Shown: positions 10,293 through 19,228, counted from the first letter of the stretch. The stretch is DNA of 64,000 nucleotides from Neorhizobium lilium (GCF_004053875.1 NZ_SBIP01000003.1:846093-910092), one strand, 5' to 3'. The notes: a model not told the origin generated them from the letters alone. A program made the numbers and translations.

Positions 10293-10562
10293 TAGGACCA
10301 ATCGACATTCAGGTTTCGGGCGTGGCGCGAGCGGATTTTGTTTCTGAACAGGAGGGAAGGCCGCAGTGGAGCCTTTCCTCCACAAGGCCTTTCCGACGTC
10401 TTCAGAGACAAAATCCGCCGCGTCCCGCAGGGATATGGTGAAAATCGCCCATTTCCGCGTCGCGAACCCTCGATGGATATAGGATCCACCATCGGTTTCG
10501 CTCCTCGAACTGAACGATTTTCTCTCATACCACGCTCCAAATCCTGAATGTCAATTGGTCCT
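10293..10562 (-). mobile_element. 270 bp MITE, copy 1 (inverted relative to copies 2 and 3)
   Basis: This non-coding element is bounded by terminal inverted repeats beginning TAGGACCAATCGACATTCAG and ending with its complement. The right end here is slightly decayed (CTCA in place of CTTA or CTAG). It matches the elements at 47317-47586 and 61527-61796 along its whole length, in the opposite orientation. Internal inverted repeats fold around the GGAGG-rich segment (10346-10376) and around GCGAACC / GGTTTCGC (10455-10502). It fills most of the 485-base gap between the peptide-importer ATPase and the GT32 gene. No transposase is present. Short open frames inside it are not conserved as proteins. 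Confidence 0.9.
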
Positions 10563-10645
10563 CAAGTTCATTGCAGGCGAATGACAATTACTGTTTACAC
10601 TGGCCTTGTACGGATCGACTGCCAAGCAGCAGGAAGGGCGATGTC

Positions 10646-11629
10646 TTGAAATCGAGTGGACAGATCAGGGCGGCATACCGGGAACGTCTCGTTGCGGCAC
10701 GCGCCATGATCGAGGCGGGGAGGCTGGGCGAGGCGCGGGAGGCGCTGGATGCCTTGAAGGGGGACGGCACGCTGATGGCAGGCGACATGCTGGGCCAGAA
10801 GACGGTGCTTGGCCTGCCGCGCCGTCTGCATTCCGCTTATCTGAAGCTTGCCAAGGCAGAGGGCGATCCGGTCGCGCGCATCGGCCTGCAACACGGCCTC
10901 GTGCCAGATCCCGCCTTGCTGGAAGCGTTCGCCCGGTTCGACCTCGGCGAAACGCGGCGGATGACGGAGCTCGGCCGTACGGCCGTGCCGCGTGTCCTGC
11001 ACCAGATATGGCTGGGCGGCCTCGGGCTGCCTTCATCGACGGCGCGCTGGGCCGAGCACGCGCACAAGACCGGCTTCGAATACCGGTTGTGGCGGGAGGC
11101 GGATCTGGAGGCGCTTGGCGTCACGGAGCATCCGGCCTATCGGCAGATGCTGGACGAGGGGGATTATCCCGGCGCGGTCGATGTGGCGCGCTATGTCGTG
11201 CTGCATACGCTGGGCGGCATCTATATCGACTGCGACTGGTATCCGGCTCGTGACGATCTGGGCTTTGCCGATCTCCTGCCGCTTGTCGGCCTGACCGCGC
11301 TTGCGGAAGACACGCCCCGGGAAACCGGGCGCGGCTCGCTGCTCTTCACCAATTCGCTGCTTGCCGCGCCGGCCGGGCATCCGGTTTTCGCGCGGCTGCT
11401 GGATGTCATGCCGGAGGTTATGGCCGTGCTTCCCGGCGCGCCCGCATGGTGGTCCACCGGCCCGCTGGTCCTGACCGTGCTGTTCCGCAGCACAAGCGTC
11501 TGTGTTCCCGATGCCGACCTTGTTGCCGCTAACCTGCCGCGCCGCGCCCCCTTCGGCGAAGTCGAAGCTGCCTGCGCAACTGCGGTCGCAGAGGGTCACG
11601 GCCTGCTCATTGGCTGGAAATCCTGGTAA
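10646..11629 (+). CDS. GT32-type (OCH1-like, DXD) glycosyltransferase
   Basis: The protein has 327 residues from a TTG at 10646, chosen because AGGAAGGG (10631-10638) lies 7 bases ahead. An in-frame TTG at 10571 lies just after the MITE without such a site. IPRVLHQIWLGG-type sequence (VPRVLHQIWLGG) opens the sugar-transferase domain. VARYVVLHTLGGIYIDCDWYP carries the DXD metal/nucleotide-sugar motif (DCD). It faces convergently the deacetylase/GT4 pair at 11636-13458 with a 6-base gap between stops. It is a likely member of the glycan locus that continues to 18966. The sugar is not known. Confidence 0.82.
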   Translation: MKSSGQIRAAYRERLVAARAMIEAGRLGEAREALDALKGDGTLMAGDMLGQKTVLGLPRRLHSAYLKLAKAEGDPVARIGLQHGLVPDPALLEAFARFDLGETRRMTELGRTAVPRVLHQIWLGGLGLPSSTARWAEHAHKTGFEYRLWREADLEALGVTEHPAYRQMLDEGDYPGAVDVARYVVLHTLGGIYIDCDWYPARDDLGFADLLPLVGLTALAEDTPRETGRGSLLFTNSLLAAPAGHPVFARLLDVMPEVMAVLPGAPAWWSTGPLVLTVLFRSTSVCVPDADLVAANLPRRAPFGEVEAACATAVAEGHGLLIGWKSW

Positions 11630-11635
11630 CCTCGT

Positions 11636-12367
11636 TCAGAGATCGAGCGCTTCCCTGGCGCTGATCCAGGTGCAGGCCGGATGATCTGCCGTCGCCTCGA
11701 ACAACTCTTCCAGGAAGCGCCAGGCATTTTCGTCATGCACCAGGTGATGAGTGAGAATGCCGATCGCCACTGGCCGCTCGGGCGCCTCAAGCAGTTCCGC
11801 CAGATCCCGGAAAAGCTCTGCCGGATCGCGCCCGCCTCGGATGCCGTGCCAGTTCATGATATCGACATGGGTGTTGAGAAGGGGCAGCGCGCCCGGCTGC
11901 TCCGCCCCAAAAACGGAAAGCGCGCGGAAGCCAAGCGAAGGCAGGGCCTCCACCACTGAAGGCGCGATGCGGTTCCACGGCGGCACCAGCATGGGAATGA
12001 ATTGCTGCGGATAGAGGCCTGAGAGCTTGTCGAACCCTTTCGCCAGCTCCTGCAGGGTTTCATCAAGCGGCCGGTGCGAGCCCAGTTCCTGCTTCTTCTC
12101 GCGCGGACCCGCATGATTTGCATGCGACCAGCCATGCACAGCGACCAAAACGTCGTCGCCCCCTCGAAGAGCCTCGGCAAGGGCGGCTCCCGTACCTTCA
12201 GGGATGATCGCCAGCGTCAGCGGCACGTCATGGATAGCCGTCAGCGCGAGAAGGCGTTCGAGCGCTGGCGTCGGCTCGACGGCATCGTCGTCCCGCAGCC
12301 AGAACCGAACCCCATGACCGGATGCCTGCAGTCGCTCCAGCGTCTGTTTCAACATGTCGAGGCTCAT
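11636..12367 (-). CDS. Polysaccharide deacetylase-like protein
   Basis: The 243-residue protein resembles CE4/DUF2334-type deacetylases. An acidic cluster RDDDA near residue 26 takes the place of the usual TFDDG. HGWSHAN near residue 79 supplies the HxxxH metal ligands. PPWNR near residue 128 and LTHH near residue 208 match the later catalytic motifs. There is no signal peptide, so it should work in the cytoplasm, perhaps on a lipid- or nucleotide-linked sugar. It overlaps the upstream GT4 gene by 4 bases (ATGA), so the two are co-translated. The substrate is inferred only from context. Confidence 0.75.
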   Translation of the reverse strand: MSLDMLKQTLERLQASGHGVRFWLRDDDAVEPTPALERLLALTAIHDVPLTLAIIPEGTGAALAEALRGGDDVLVAVHGWSHANHAGPREKKQELGSHRPLDETLQELAKGFDKLSGLYPQQFIPMLVPPWNRIAPSVVEALPSLGFRALSVFGAEQPGALPLLNTHVDIMNWHGIRGGRDPAELFRDLAELLEAPERPVAIGILTHHLVHDENAWRFLEELFEATADHPACTWISAREALDL

Positions 12368-13458
12368 TCCGTTTGTCCTTCGCAGGCTCTGACAACGATG
12401 TCGTTGAGCTGCCCGGCGATAATGCCAATCGCTCGCTCTTCGGTCACGAAACGGCGAGCGCCGGCTGCAAGCCGCGTCCGCGTTTGGTCATCCCGCAGAA
12501 GGGAGGCGATCGCACTCGCATAGGCTTTGGCGTCTCCCGGCGGCGTCAGTATGCCGCTACGGCCATCGGCAACCGCTTCCGGCACGCCGGCGACCGCCTC
12601 GGCCACGACCGGCACGCCCGCCGCCTGCGCCTCCAGATAGGCGAGCCCATAGGCCTCCCCATGTCCGGGCCAGAGATACAGCGCCGCCGTCGCCAGCAGA
12701 TCGGCGATCTCTGCCCGATCCTTCTGGCCATGCCAGACGACGCGGTTTGCCAGCTCGCCTGCAAACAGCCGTTCGATCTGCTCCCGCGCCGGTCCATCCC
12801 CGACGATGCCGAGCGTCCAGGGAAGATCGAGGATAAGGCGCAGCGCTGCGGCCAGCGCCTCGTAGCTGCTCAGCTTGTCGCCCGGCCGCATCATCGCCAC
12901 CGTCATCAGGTGGTTTGCCTCCGGCTCCGGCGACCGCACCAGATAAGGCTGCGGATCGATGAACGGGGCCAGGCGAACGAGACGGGCATCGGGTGCGGCC
13001 TGCGCGAGGCCGGCCCGGTCGCGTTCCGTGAAACAGATATTGGCAGCCGCCAGCCGCCCGCCGTCCAGCACTCGCTCCTGCGCTTGCGCCCAACAGCCGA
13101 CGTTGCGGCGCCCCGAATAGGAGGTCTCTGCGGTCATGTAAGGAATGTCGAAACGGCGGCAGAGGGCAGGGCCGAGCAGGTCCGGCGCCTTGTAATAGGG
13201 GTGGTAGGAGACCCACAGGTCCGGTGTGCCGGATGCTGCCCAAAGCCCGGAAATGCGGCCGATTTCCTGCTCAGCTTCACGGTCTCTCGCTTCGGTGGCG
13301 CTGTCCGCCGAGGGCAGGAAGGAACGCAGCTCGGAGACGACTGTGACCTTATGCCCGGCAAGCGTGAGCGCCGCCATCAGCTGGCGGGCCATCAGCCGGT
13401 CGCCGGAGGGAACGGGATGATGCGGCGATTTGAGCGGCGCATAAAAGGCGATGTTCAT
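12364..13458 (-). CDS. GT4-family glycosyltransferase
   Basis: The protein has 364 residues from the ATG at 13458 (MNIAFYAPLKSPHHPVPSGD), a typical GT4 start. The frame stays open upstream, but that part overlaps the divergent dehydrogenase start and is not family-like. The C-domain contains GDGPAREQIERLF and GEAYGLAYLEAQAAGVPVVA, the E-x7-E donor-site motif. It is the first gene of a two-gene leftward unit with the deacetylase. The 179-base divergent gap to 13638 probably carries promoters for both directions. TTGACA at 13571-13576 is a candidate -35 for the rightward gene, but its -10 is unclear. Confidence 0.85.
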   Translation of the reverse strand: MNIAFYAPLKSPHHPVPSGDRLMARQLMAALTLAGHKVTVVSELRSFLPSADSATEARDREAEQEIGRISGLWAASGTPDLWVSYHPYYKAPDLLGPALCRRFDIPYMTAETSYSGRRNVGCWAQAQERVLDGGRLAAANICFTERDRAGLAQAAPDARLVRLAPFIDPQPYLVRSPEPEANHLMTVAMMRPGDKLSSYEALAAALRLILDLPWTLGIVGDGPAREQIERLFAGELANRVVWHGQKDRAEIADLLATAALYLWPGHGEAYGLAYLEAQAAGVPVVAEAVAGVPEAVADGRSGILTPPGDAKAYASAIASLLRDDQTRTRLAAGARRFVTEERAIGIIAGQLNDIVVRACEGQTE

Positions 13459-13637
13459 GGCCCCGATAAGCCCAAGCGGCAGCGATCTGGCAAGGCCCGC
13501 GCTTTCGAAAATCTGTCGGGCGTACCAATTTTTCGCGCCTGCCGCGGCATCGAGCCCGTTTGCGCACGTCTTGACAGAGCCTGTCATTCGTCTCACCTGA
13601 GGGCCGTCATACAGGCAGGCAGCGGAGTTATTCCCTT

Positions 13638-14981
13638 TTGAGCATGCAACAGGAAAAGGCGGCGGCGCTTCTCGCTGCCATCGGCGCGAAACAGGCCCGC
13701 ATCGGCGTAATCGGGCTTGGCTATGTCGGCCTGCCGCTCGCCATGACGGCGTCACGCGCCGGCTTCACCGTGCTTGGCTTCGATATCGACCCGGACAAGA
13801 TGACCGCCATCGATGCCGGCCGCAGCTATATCGACGCGGTGCCGGATGCCGTGCTCGCTTCCGAGCGCGAAGCCGGGCGCTTCTCCGCCACCACCGACTT
13901 CATGAGGCTCGGCGAATGCGACGTCATCGCCATCTGCGTGCCGACCCCGCTGACCCGTCATCGCGAGCCGGATCTTTCCTATGTCAGCGGCACATGTCGC
14001 CAGATCCTCGGCACGCTGCGGCACGGCCAGCTCATCGTGCTGGAATCCACCACCTATCCCGGTACGACGGAAGAGGTGATGAAGCCGATCCTCGAAGAGA
14101 GCGGCCTTGTTGCGGGGACTGATTTCTTCCTGGGCTACTCCCCAGAACGTGAAGATCCCGGCAATCGCGATTTCGAAACCTCTACCATCCCCAAGATCGT
14201 CGCAGGCGACGGGGAGGCGGCTGCCGCCTTGGTCGCGGCCTTCTACGGCGCGGTGGTGAAGACCGTCGTGCCCGTCTCCAGCACCCGGACGGCCGAGGCC
14301 GTGAAGCTGACCGAGAATGTGTTTCGCGCCGTCAATATCGCGCTCGTCAACGAACTGAAGCTCGTCTACGAGCGGATGGGCATCGACATCTGGGAGGTCG
14401 TTAACGCCGCCAAGACCAAGCCATTCGGCTACATGCCCTTCTATCCTGGCCCCGGCCTCGGGGGCCATTGCATCCCGATCGATCCCTTTTACCTCACTTG
14501 GAAGTCGCGGGAATACGACCAGCCGACCCGCTTTATCGAGCTTGCCGGCGAAATCAACACGGCCATGCCGCGCTATGTGGTGGACCGGCTGGCGGAAGCG
14601 CTGGATCGGTCACTCGGCAAGGCGCTTAGCCGCTCGCGCATCCTGATCCTCGGTCTCGCCTACAAGAAGAACGTGCCCGACATCCGTGAAAGCCCCTCGC
14701 TGCGGCTGATGGAGCTGCTGATCGAGCGTGGCGCGGATGTGGCCTACCACGATCCCCATATCGCCGAAGTGCCGCGCACCCGCGAATACGGCCACCTCAA
14801 GGGTCGCAAATCCGTGCCCTTCACGGCCGAGGAACTGGCGGGCTTCGATGCGGCAATCGTCGCGACCGATCACGACCAGGTCGATTACCAGCGCGTGGCA
14901 GAGCTCATTCCTCTCGTGGTCGATACGAGGAACACATTCGGCTCCCGGGGCATTGCCTCCGCCAATATCGTCAAGGCCTGA
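13638..14981 (+). CDS. UDP-sugar 6-dehydrogenase (WbpA/UDP-GlcNAc dehydrogenase-like)
   Basis: The 447-residue NAD-dependent enzyme oxidises C6 of a UDP-sugar to a uronate. The NAD-binding IGVIGLGYVGLPLA lies at about residues 22-35. The catalytic-cysteine motif GPGLGGHCIPIDPFYLTW, with a tryptophan two residues later, is the form seen in WbpA-type UDP-N-acetylglucosamine dehydrogenases rather than in classical Ugd. The C-terminal domain has AYKKNVPDIRESP. The TTG at 13638 has GGAG 10 bases ahead; the ATG at 13644 is an alternative two codons later. It is followed after 34 bases by the small methyltransferase-like gene. It would supply an acidic sugar for the surrounding transferases. Confidence 0.88.
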   Translation: MSMQQEKAAALLAAIGAKQARIGVIGLGYVGLPLAMTASRAGFTVLGFDIDPDKMTAIDAGRSYIDAVPDAVLASEREAGRFSATTDFMRLGECDVIAICVPTPLTRHREPDLSYVSGTCRQILGTLRHGQLIVLESTTYPGTTEEVMKPILEESGLVAGTDFFLGYSPEREDPGNRDFETSTIPKIVAGDGEAAAALVAAFYGAVVKTVVPVSSTRTAEAVKLTENVFRAVNIALVNELKLVYERMGIDIWEVVNAAKTKPFGYMPFYPGPGLGGHCIPIDPFYLTWKSREYDQPTRFIELAGEINTAMPRYVVDRLAEALDRSLGKALSRSRILILGLAYKKNVPDIRESPSLRLMELLIERGADVAYHDPHIAEVPRTREYGHLKGRKSVPFTAEELAGFDAAIVATDHDQVDYQRVAELIPLVVDTRNTFGSRGIASANIVKA

Positions 14982-15015
14982 GCGGCCGATAGCAAGACAA
15001 GGAAAAGCGTCTCTC

Positions 15016-15498
15016 ATGAGCAGACTAGACAGTTTCATCAGCCGCATGACGGCCCAGCGCGACATTCTGAACCACGTCGAAGGCACGCTCGGTCTGCCGA
15101 CGGAAGGCGACATCTTCGAGGTGGGGCTGGGCAATGGACGCACCTACAGCCATTTGCGGCAGCTTTTTCCCGATCGCCGCATCATCGCCTTCGACCGTTA
15201 CATGGGCGCGCATAAGACCGAAGCTCCTGAGCCGGAGGATGTGGTGCTTGGCGAGATCAAGGAAACCGGCCAGGATTATATCGGGAAGGACGCCGCCCTG
15301 GTCCATGCGGATATCGGCCAAGGCTACCCGGAAAAGGATGCCGTGACGCTCACCTGGCTGCCGCAGATGGTGGCGGGCATGCTGGCTCAAGGTGCCTATG
15401 CGGTCAGCGGCCTGCCGCTCATCCATCCGGAGCTTGAAGAGCTGCCGCGCCTGCCGTCCGTGGAAGAGGGCCGCTACTTTTATTACCGGAAGAGATAG
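15016..15498 (+). CDS. Small class I SAM-methyltransferase-like protein
   Basis: The protein has 160 residues from the ATG at 15016, preceded by AAGGAAAAG. EGDIFEVGLGNGRTYSHL (about 30-48) resembles motif I of class I methyltransferases, and IIAFDRYMG (about 57-65) supplies the ribose-binding aspartate. The usual later catalytic motif is not evident, and the protein is shorter than most family members. It lies 34 bases after the UDP-sugar dehydrogenase on the same strand, so the two are likely co-transcribed. A role in sugar methylation is inference from context only. Confidence 0.65.
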   Translation: MSRLDSFISRMTAQRDILNHVEGTLGLPTEGDIFEVGLGNGRTYSHLRQLFPDRRIIAFDRYMGAHKTEAPEPEDVVLGEIKETGQDYIGKDAALVHADIGQGYPEKDAVTLTWLPQMVAGMLAQGAYAVSGLPLIHPELEELPRLPSVEEGRYFYYRKR

Positions 15499-15643
15499 TC
15501 GGCTGGATCACGGCGGGGTGAAGTGATTCGCCCCGTTTCGGCCATAGTCCCACTGCAACGAGACATTCGCTGCGACGCACCATTCAAGGGCGCGAACAGC
15601 ATTACTCGGCTCCAGTGGAGCCGAGTTGAAGACGAAGTGATGA

Positions 15644-16111
15644 TTAGATAGCAGGCTGATCGATGCGGTTGCTGCCGTTGAAACGTGAACCGCGTAAGTT
15701 CTCAGCCAGCGTCCGGCTGATCTCCATGTTGATGCGCGGATTGTCGGCAATGACCTTGAAGAACGTATCCTTGGCAATGCGCAGTGCCTCAACCTCCGTC
15801 TTCGCACGTGCGGTAACCGCCTGCAAAGAATTGGAGATCAAGCACATCTCACCAATGATTGAATTGCAGGATGCCTCGCCGATCTTTATGTCTTCACCGG
15901 AAGTGTTGGTGAACAATTCGGCAATGCCGCTCAGGATCACATAAGCCGCTTCAGCGCTGTCACCCTGGCAAAACAGTTCCTGCCCCGGCTCGAAGCAGAC
16001 CCGGTCGGATGTAAAGGCAAGCAGCTTCAGTTTGCAGGGATCGACCCGGCAAAAATATGGGACCTTGCGTAGCAACTGCACTTCGTCGTTCAGCAACATG
16101 GTTTGCACCAT
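15644..16111 (-). CDS. Cyclic nucleotide-binding domain protein
   Basis: The 155-residue protein is almost entirely one CRP/PKA-type beta-barrel: FEPGQELFCQGDSAEAAYVI near the start, then IGEMCLIS, where the phosphate-binding cassette normally reads GExAL followed by R-(S/T/A)-A. Here the stretch after GE is MCLISNSLQAVTARAKT, so the arginine that contacts the cyclic phosphate is shifted or absent. There is no DNA-binding domain. It lies 23 bases downstream of the degenerate ABC-like gene on the same strand and is probably co-transcribed with it, suggesting a small regulatory partner. Ligand binding is uncertain. Confidence 0.8.
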   Translation of the reverse strand: MVQTMLLNDEVQLLRKVPYFCRVDPCKLKLLAFTSDRVCFEPGQELFCQGDSAEAAYVILSGIAELFTNTSGEDIKIGEASCNSIIGEMCLISNSLQAVTARAKTEVEALRIAKDTFFKVIADNPRINMEISRTLAENLRGSRFNGSNRIDQPAI

Positions 16112-16134
16112 CTGGTCTTTGTGGTGGCAAATAA

Positions 16135-18966
16135 TTATGCCACCAACGTTCGAAATATACCACTCTTCATGTCAAGAGTCTCGTAGGAACCGTCTTCCAC
16201 CACTGAGCCTCTGTCGAATACGATAACACGGTGAAACATTCGTGACAGGGATGTGTTCGACAAAACCCACACCACTGAGGGATTATTATCCTGCTCCTGC
16301 AGGAATTGAAGCACGTTCTTTACAATCTCTTCCTGGACCCGTCGGTCGAGCCCCGGAAGCGGCTTATTGAAGATGTAATAGTTCGATCTGCGAATTAAAG
16401 CCCTTGCTAAACTAAGTTTGTGTCTTTGTACCAGGGTCAGCCGTCGACCGCTGGCGCCCACGTCGTAAGAAAGGCCTAGATCGATGAAGCTGTCGTAGAG
16501 GCCCATCTCGCGTGTCAGGCGCGCCGCGATCTTGCGGATCTTGACCGGCGCATCGGGGCTGCGATGGGTCAGCTTGCCGAACAGGATGTTTTCGCGCAGC
16601 GTCGCCGCGCCCATGTAGCGGTGAGGGTCGTAGCGCTCTATCCGGTCGCGCAGCGCTGCCGGCAAATTGGTGTAGAAGAGGTCGCGGGCGGCGACGATCT
16701 GGTCCATGATGTCTTTGCTCAGCACGCCGAAGCGGTAACGCGGCTCGATATAATAGAGGCTGAGCTTGACGATGGCCTTCCGCTCGTTTTCGCTGACGGC
16801 AAGGCCTGGCTTGCGGCGGCGTTTCTGCATGAACTGCTGGTAGAAGCCGATGTCATCGACCGTAATGTGTTCCATCTGCTGGAAGAGCGGGTGCTCCGGC
16901 GGCAGACCGGCGAAGATTTCCACCACGTTCTCGGCGATCGTCAAACCCATATTGTACAGGAGCTCGAACAGGTTTGCGGTCTTCAGGACCTCGAAGACAT
17001 ATTCGCCCTCGGCCACTTCCGCATCGAAGGCCGTCGTCTGCCGGCTCGCGGCAAAGAGCAGGTTTTCACGAACGGTCGCTTCCTTGTTGTAGGTGCTGAA
17101 ATCGAAATGCGCGACGATGCCGCCGATGCCGGCCTTGTCGAGCTCCTCGCGCAAGGCGAACCGCATCTGCACGACGCGCTCGGTCAGAACAGGGTTTTCC
17201 TTCGGATCGACGAAGGAATGGAGGGCAAGCTCCATGACGTCGGGTGTCAGCTGCACCGCGTCCAAGGCCCCGGTGATCGACCGTGCCAGATCGTCCGGCC
17301 CGCCCGTGGAGACGGAGGTGGAGCGGATGTCGATCCAGTCCGCATCCGGGTGATGGATGGAATTGCCCGCGCGTTCCGCTTCCTCGATCTCCCAGCGACG
17401 GGCCGTTGCATCGTCCGCATTCTCCGGTTCGGGGGTGGAAGGTGCATGCTTCAGCCCATAGAGCAGATTGTCCTTCAGGGTGCCGTGGAAGAAATAGCTG
17501 TCGGACGAGGCATAGGTGATCTGCCGTCCCGTCACCGCCTCCGGCAGCTCCAGCAGCTCGGTCTCGCCCAGCATAACCCTGCCGGATGTCGGCCAGACGG
17601 CCCGACCGAAGGCCTCAGCGACTGACTCGGCGCCGATCCCTGCATTGTCGACCATGGCGACTGTTTCGCCGATGTCGATCTTCAGCGTCACGTTCTCGGC
17701 CACATGCGCACCGCTCCCGTCCGAAATGGTCAAGTTCAGGGTGGAAAGTGGGTGCGGTATGTGATCCGGCATCTTCAGCGAAAGCGTCTGCAGCGCCGGA
17801 TCGAGCAGTTGGCCGGGTTCGAACTGTTCGCGCACCTGTTCGTATTTCACCTGCACGTCCTGGCGGGCCTGGTCCCAGTCGATCAGTTCCTTGAGCGGCC
17901 CCGGCAGATCCTTGTAGGCATTGATGACCGCTACCAGCTGGCCGACATCGAGCGTTCCGCGCAGTGCGAAATAGCCGCCGATCGAGTAGAACAGGAAGGG
18001 TGTCAGCTGGGACAGGAAGTTATTGACGAATTTGACGAGGAATTTCCAGTAGTAGAGGTCGTAGCGGATCCTGTAGATCTGCCCGAGCCGATACGAAATG
18101 TCGGCGCGCTCGTAGTTCGTCGTGTCATAGGCATGGATCGTGTCGATACCGTCGACGATCTCGCCTACCTTGCCGGCTAGATGCCGAGCCGTGATCTGCC
18201 GCTGGCGGCCAAGATCGATCAGCCGCCGACGCATCTTCGGGATGATGCCGATCTGTATTCCCACCATCAGCCCAGCGATGAGACCTAGCCACAGATTCTG
18301 CAGGATGATGAAGAACAGTGCCGCCATGGCTTGCCCGCCAAGCAGTGCCGGCTGCACGAAGGCATCGCCGGTAAAGCCGCCGAAGGGCTCGACCTCGTCC
18401 TTGACCATGCTGGAAACTTCCGCCGCGCGCACCTGGCGCATGGTGGTTGGCGGAAACCGCAGCAGTCGGTCCACAAGCTCATAGCGGATGCGCCGCAGCA
18501 GGCGCTCGCCAAGCTTGCCCTTGAAATTGTTGATGTAGAATTTGAACAGCCCGTTGATGATGACGAGCAGCAGGAAGACGGCGCTCAGCGCCATCAGCAT
18601 TTCCAGGCGGGTAAGATCGAAGCCGTCGAAGCTGATCGACCACTGCACGACGGGGATCGTGTAGGAGAAGTCGAGAAAGGCCTTGGTGGCGCCTGGCGTT
18701 TCGAATCCGCCCCCTTGGATAGGCCCGTTGATGATCTGCTTCGGCAGGTCGAAGGCCATGAAATAGGGGATCATCGAAAGCAGCACGATGCCCAGAATAA
18801 AGATCTGATGGGGACGCGTGTGGTTCCAGATATAACGGAGTAGGTTTTTTTCCATCAGCAAATCTTCGTCCGGGGCGGCGACAGATAAGCCGTCAGCCGG
18901 AAGGTTAAGGGGAACATGATATAGGCCATTGCTTGAGTCATGCAAATCCGTCCGAGCACCAGCCAT
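16135..18966 (-). CDS. ABC-exporter-like protein with degraded nucleotide-binding motifs
   Basis: The 943-residue protein has an N-terminal type-1 exporter transmembrane domain (about residues 50-370, with the usual GEIVDGIDTIHAYD coupling segment) and a C-terminal domain that follows an ABC ATPase but has lost each catalytic motif. The Walker A position reads D440-NAGIGAE (A446 replaces K). The signature reads LTLVQ (843-847). Walker B reads YYIFNKP (N867 and K868 replace D and E). The H-loop reads LSNTS (N904 replaces H). The D-loop LPGLD survives. The Q-loop/helical unit T(L/V)(K/R)(D/E)N(L/I)L(Y/F) occurs three times, at 496, 631 and 789, separated by two long insertions, which makes the domain about twice normal size. 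The frame is intact, so this is not a pseudogene. An alternative start is the ATG at 18855 (residue 38). Confidence 0.85.
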   Translation of the reverse strand: MAGARTDLHDSSNGLYHVPLNLPADGLSVAAPDEDLLMEKNLLRYIWNHTRPHQIFILGIVLLSMIPYFMAFDLPKQIINGPIQGGGFETPGATKAFLDFSYTIPVVQWSISFDGFDLTRLEMLMALSAVFLLLVIINGLFKFYINNFKGKLGERLLRRIRYELVDRLLRFPPTTMRQVRAAEVSSMVKDEVEPFGGFTGDAFVQPALLGGQAMAALFFIILQNLWLGLIAGLMVGIQIGIIPKMRRRLIDLGRQRQITARHLAGKVGEIVDGIDTIHAYDTTNYERADISYRLGQIYRIRYDLYYWKFLVKFVNNFLSQLTPFLFYSIGGYFALRGTLDVGQLVAVINAYKDLPGPLKELIDWDQARQDVQVKYEQVREQFEPGQLLDPALQTLSLKMPDHIPHPLSTLNLTISDGSGAHVAENVTLKIDIGETVAMVDNAGIGAESVAEAFGRAVWPTSGRVMLGETELLELPEAVTGRQITYASSDSYFFHGTLKDNLLYGLKHAPSTPEPENADDATARRWEIEEAERAGNSIHHPDADWIDIRSTSVSTGGPDDLARSITGALDAVQLTPDVMELALHSFVDPKENPVLTERVVQMRFALREELDKAGIGGIVAHFDFSTYNKEATVRENLLFAASRQTTAFDAEVAEGEYVFEVLKTANLFELLYNMGLTIAENVVEIFAGLPPEHPLFQQMEHITVDDIGFYQQFMQKRRRKPGLAVSENERKAIVKLSLYYIEPRYRFGVLSKDIMDQIVAARDLFYTNLPAALRDRIERYDPHRYMGAATLRENILFGKLTHRSPDAPVKIRKIAARLTREMGLYDSFIDLGLSYDVGASGRRLTLVQRHKLSLARALIRRSNYYIFNKPLPGLDRRVQEEIVKNVLQFLQEQDNNPSVVWVLSNTSLSRMFHRVIVFDRGSVVEDGSYETLDMKSGIFRTLVA

Positions 18967-19228
18967 TTATCTTAGTATTCACTGATATTGTAGCTGCCCA
19001 TGGATGCGGGGATGAACTGCCTGAGCAAAACTTATGGAGCGCGCGGAAAAAGCTTCCTAAACCCCTTCGTACCTTGCCAGCCAGGGGTTTTGAGTGCGGC
19101 TGATACGACCACGCAAATGTGATTGCGTTTTCCGCAAGCCGGTCTTCCACCCACAGTTTTGTTGAAGGACGCGCTTGGCGTGAATCACGCACCCTTTACA
19201 CTGCATCCGGGTCAGGGAGCCGAATACT

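Noticed and set aside
10338..10547. Short open frames inside the MITE copies
   Set aside because: They are broken or differ between the three copies while the inverted repeats are kept, so the element appears non-coding.
13459..13755. N-terminal extension of the GT4 gene to 13755
   Set aside because: The extra 99 residues are not family-like and would overlap the start of the divergent dehydrogenase gene.
16135..18966. Treating the degenerate ABC gene as a pseudogene
   Set aside because: There is no frameshift or stop across 943 codons, and the lost motifs are replaced by ordered sequence with repeated units.
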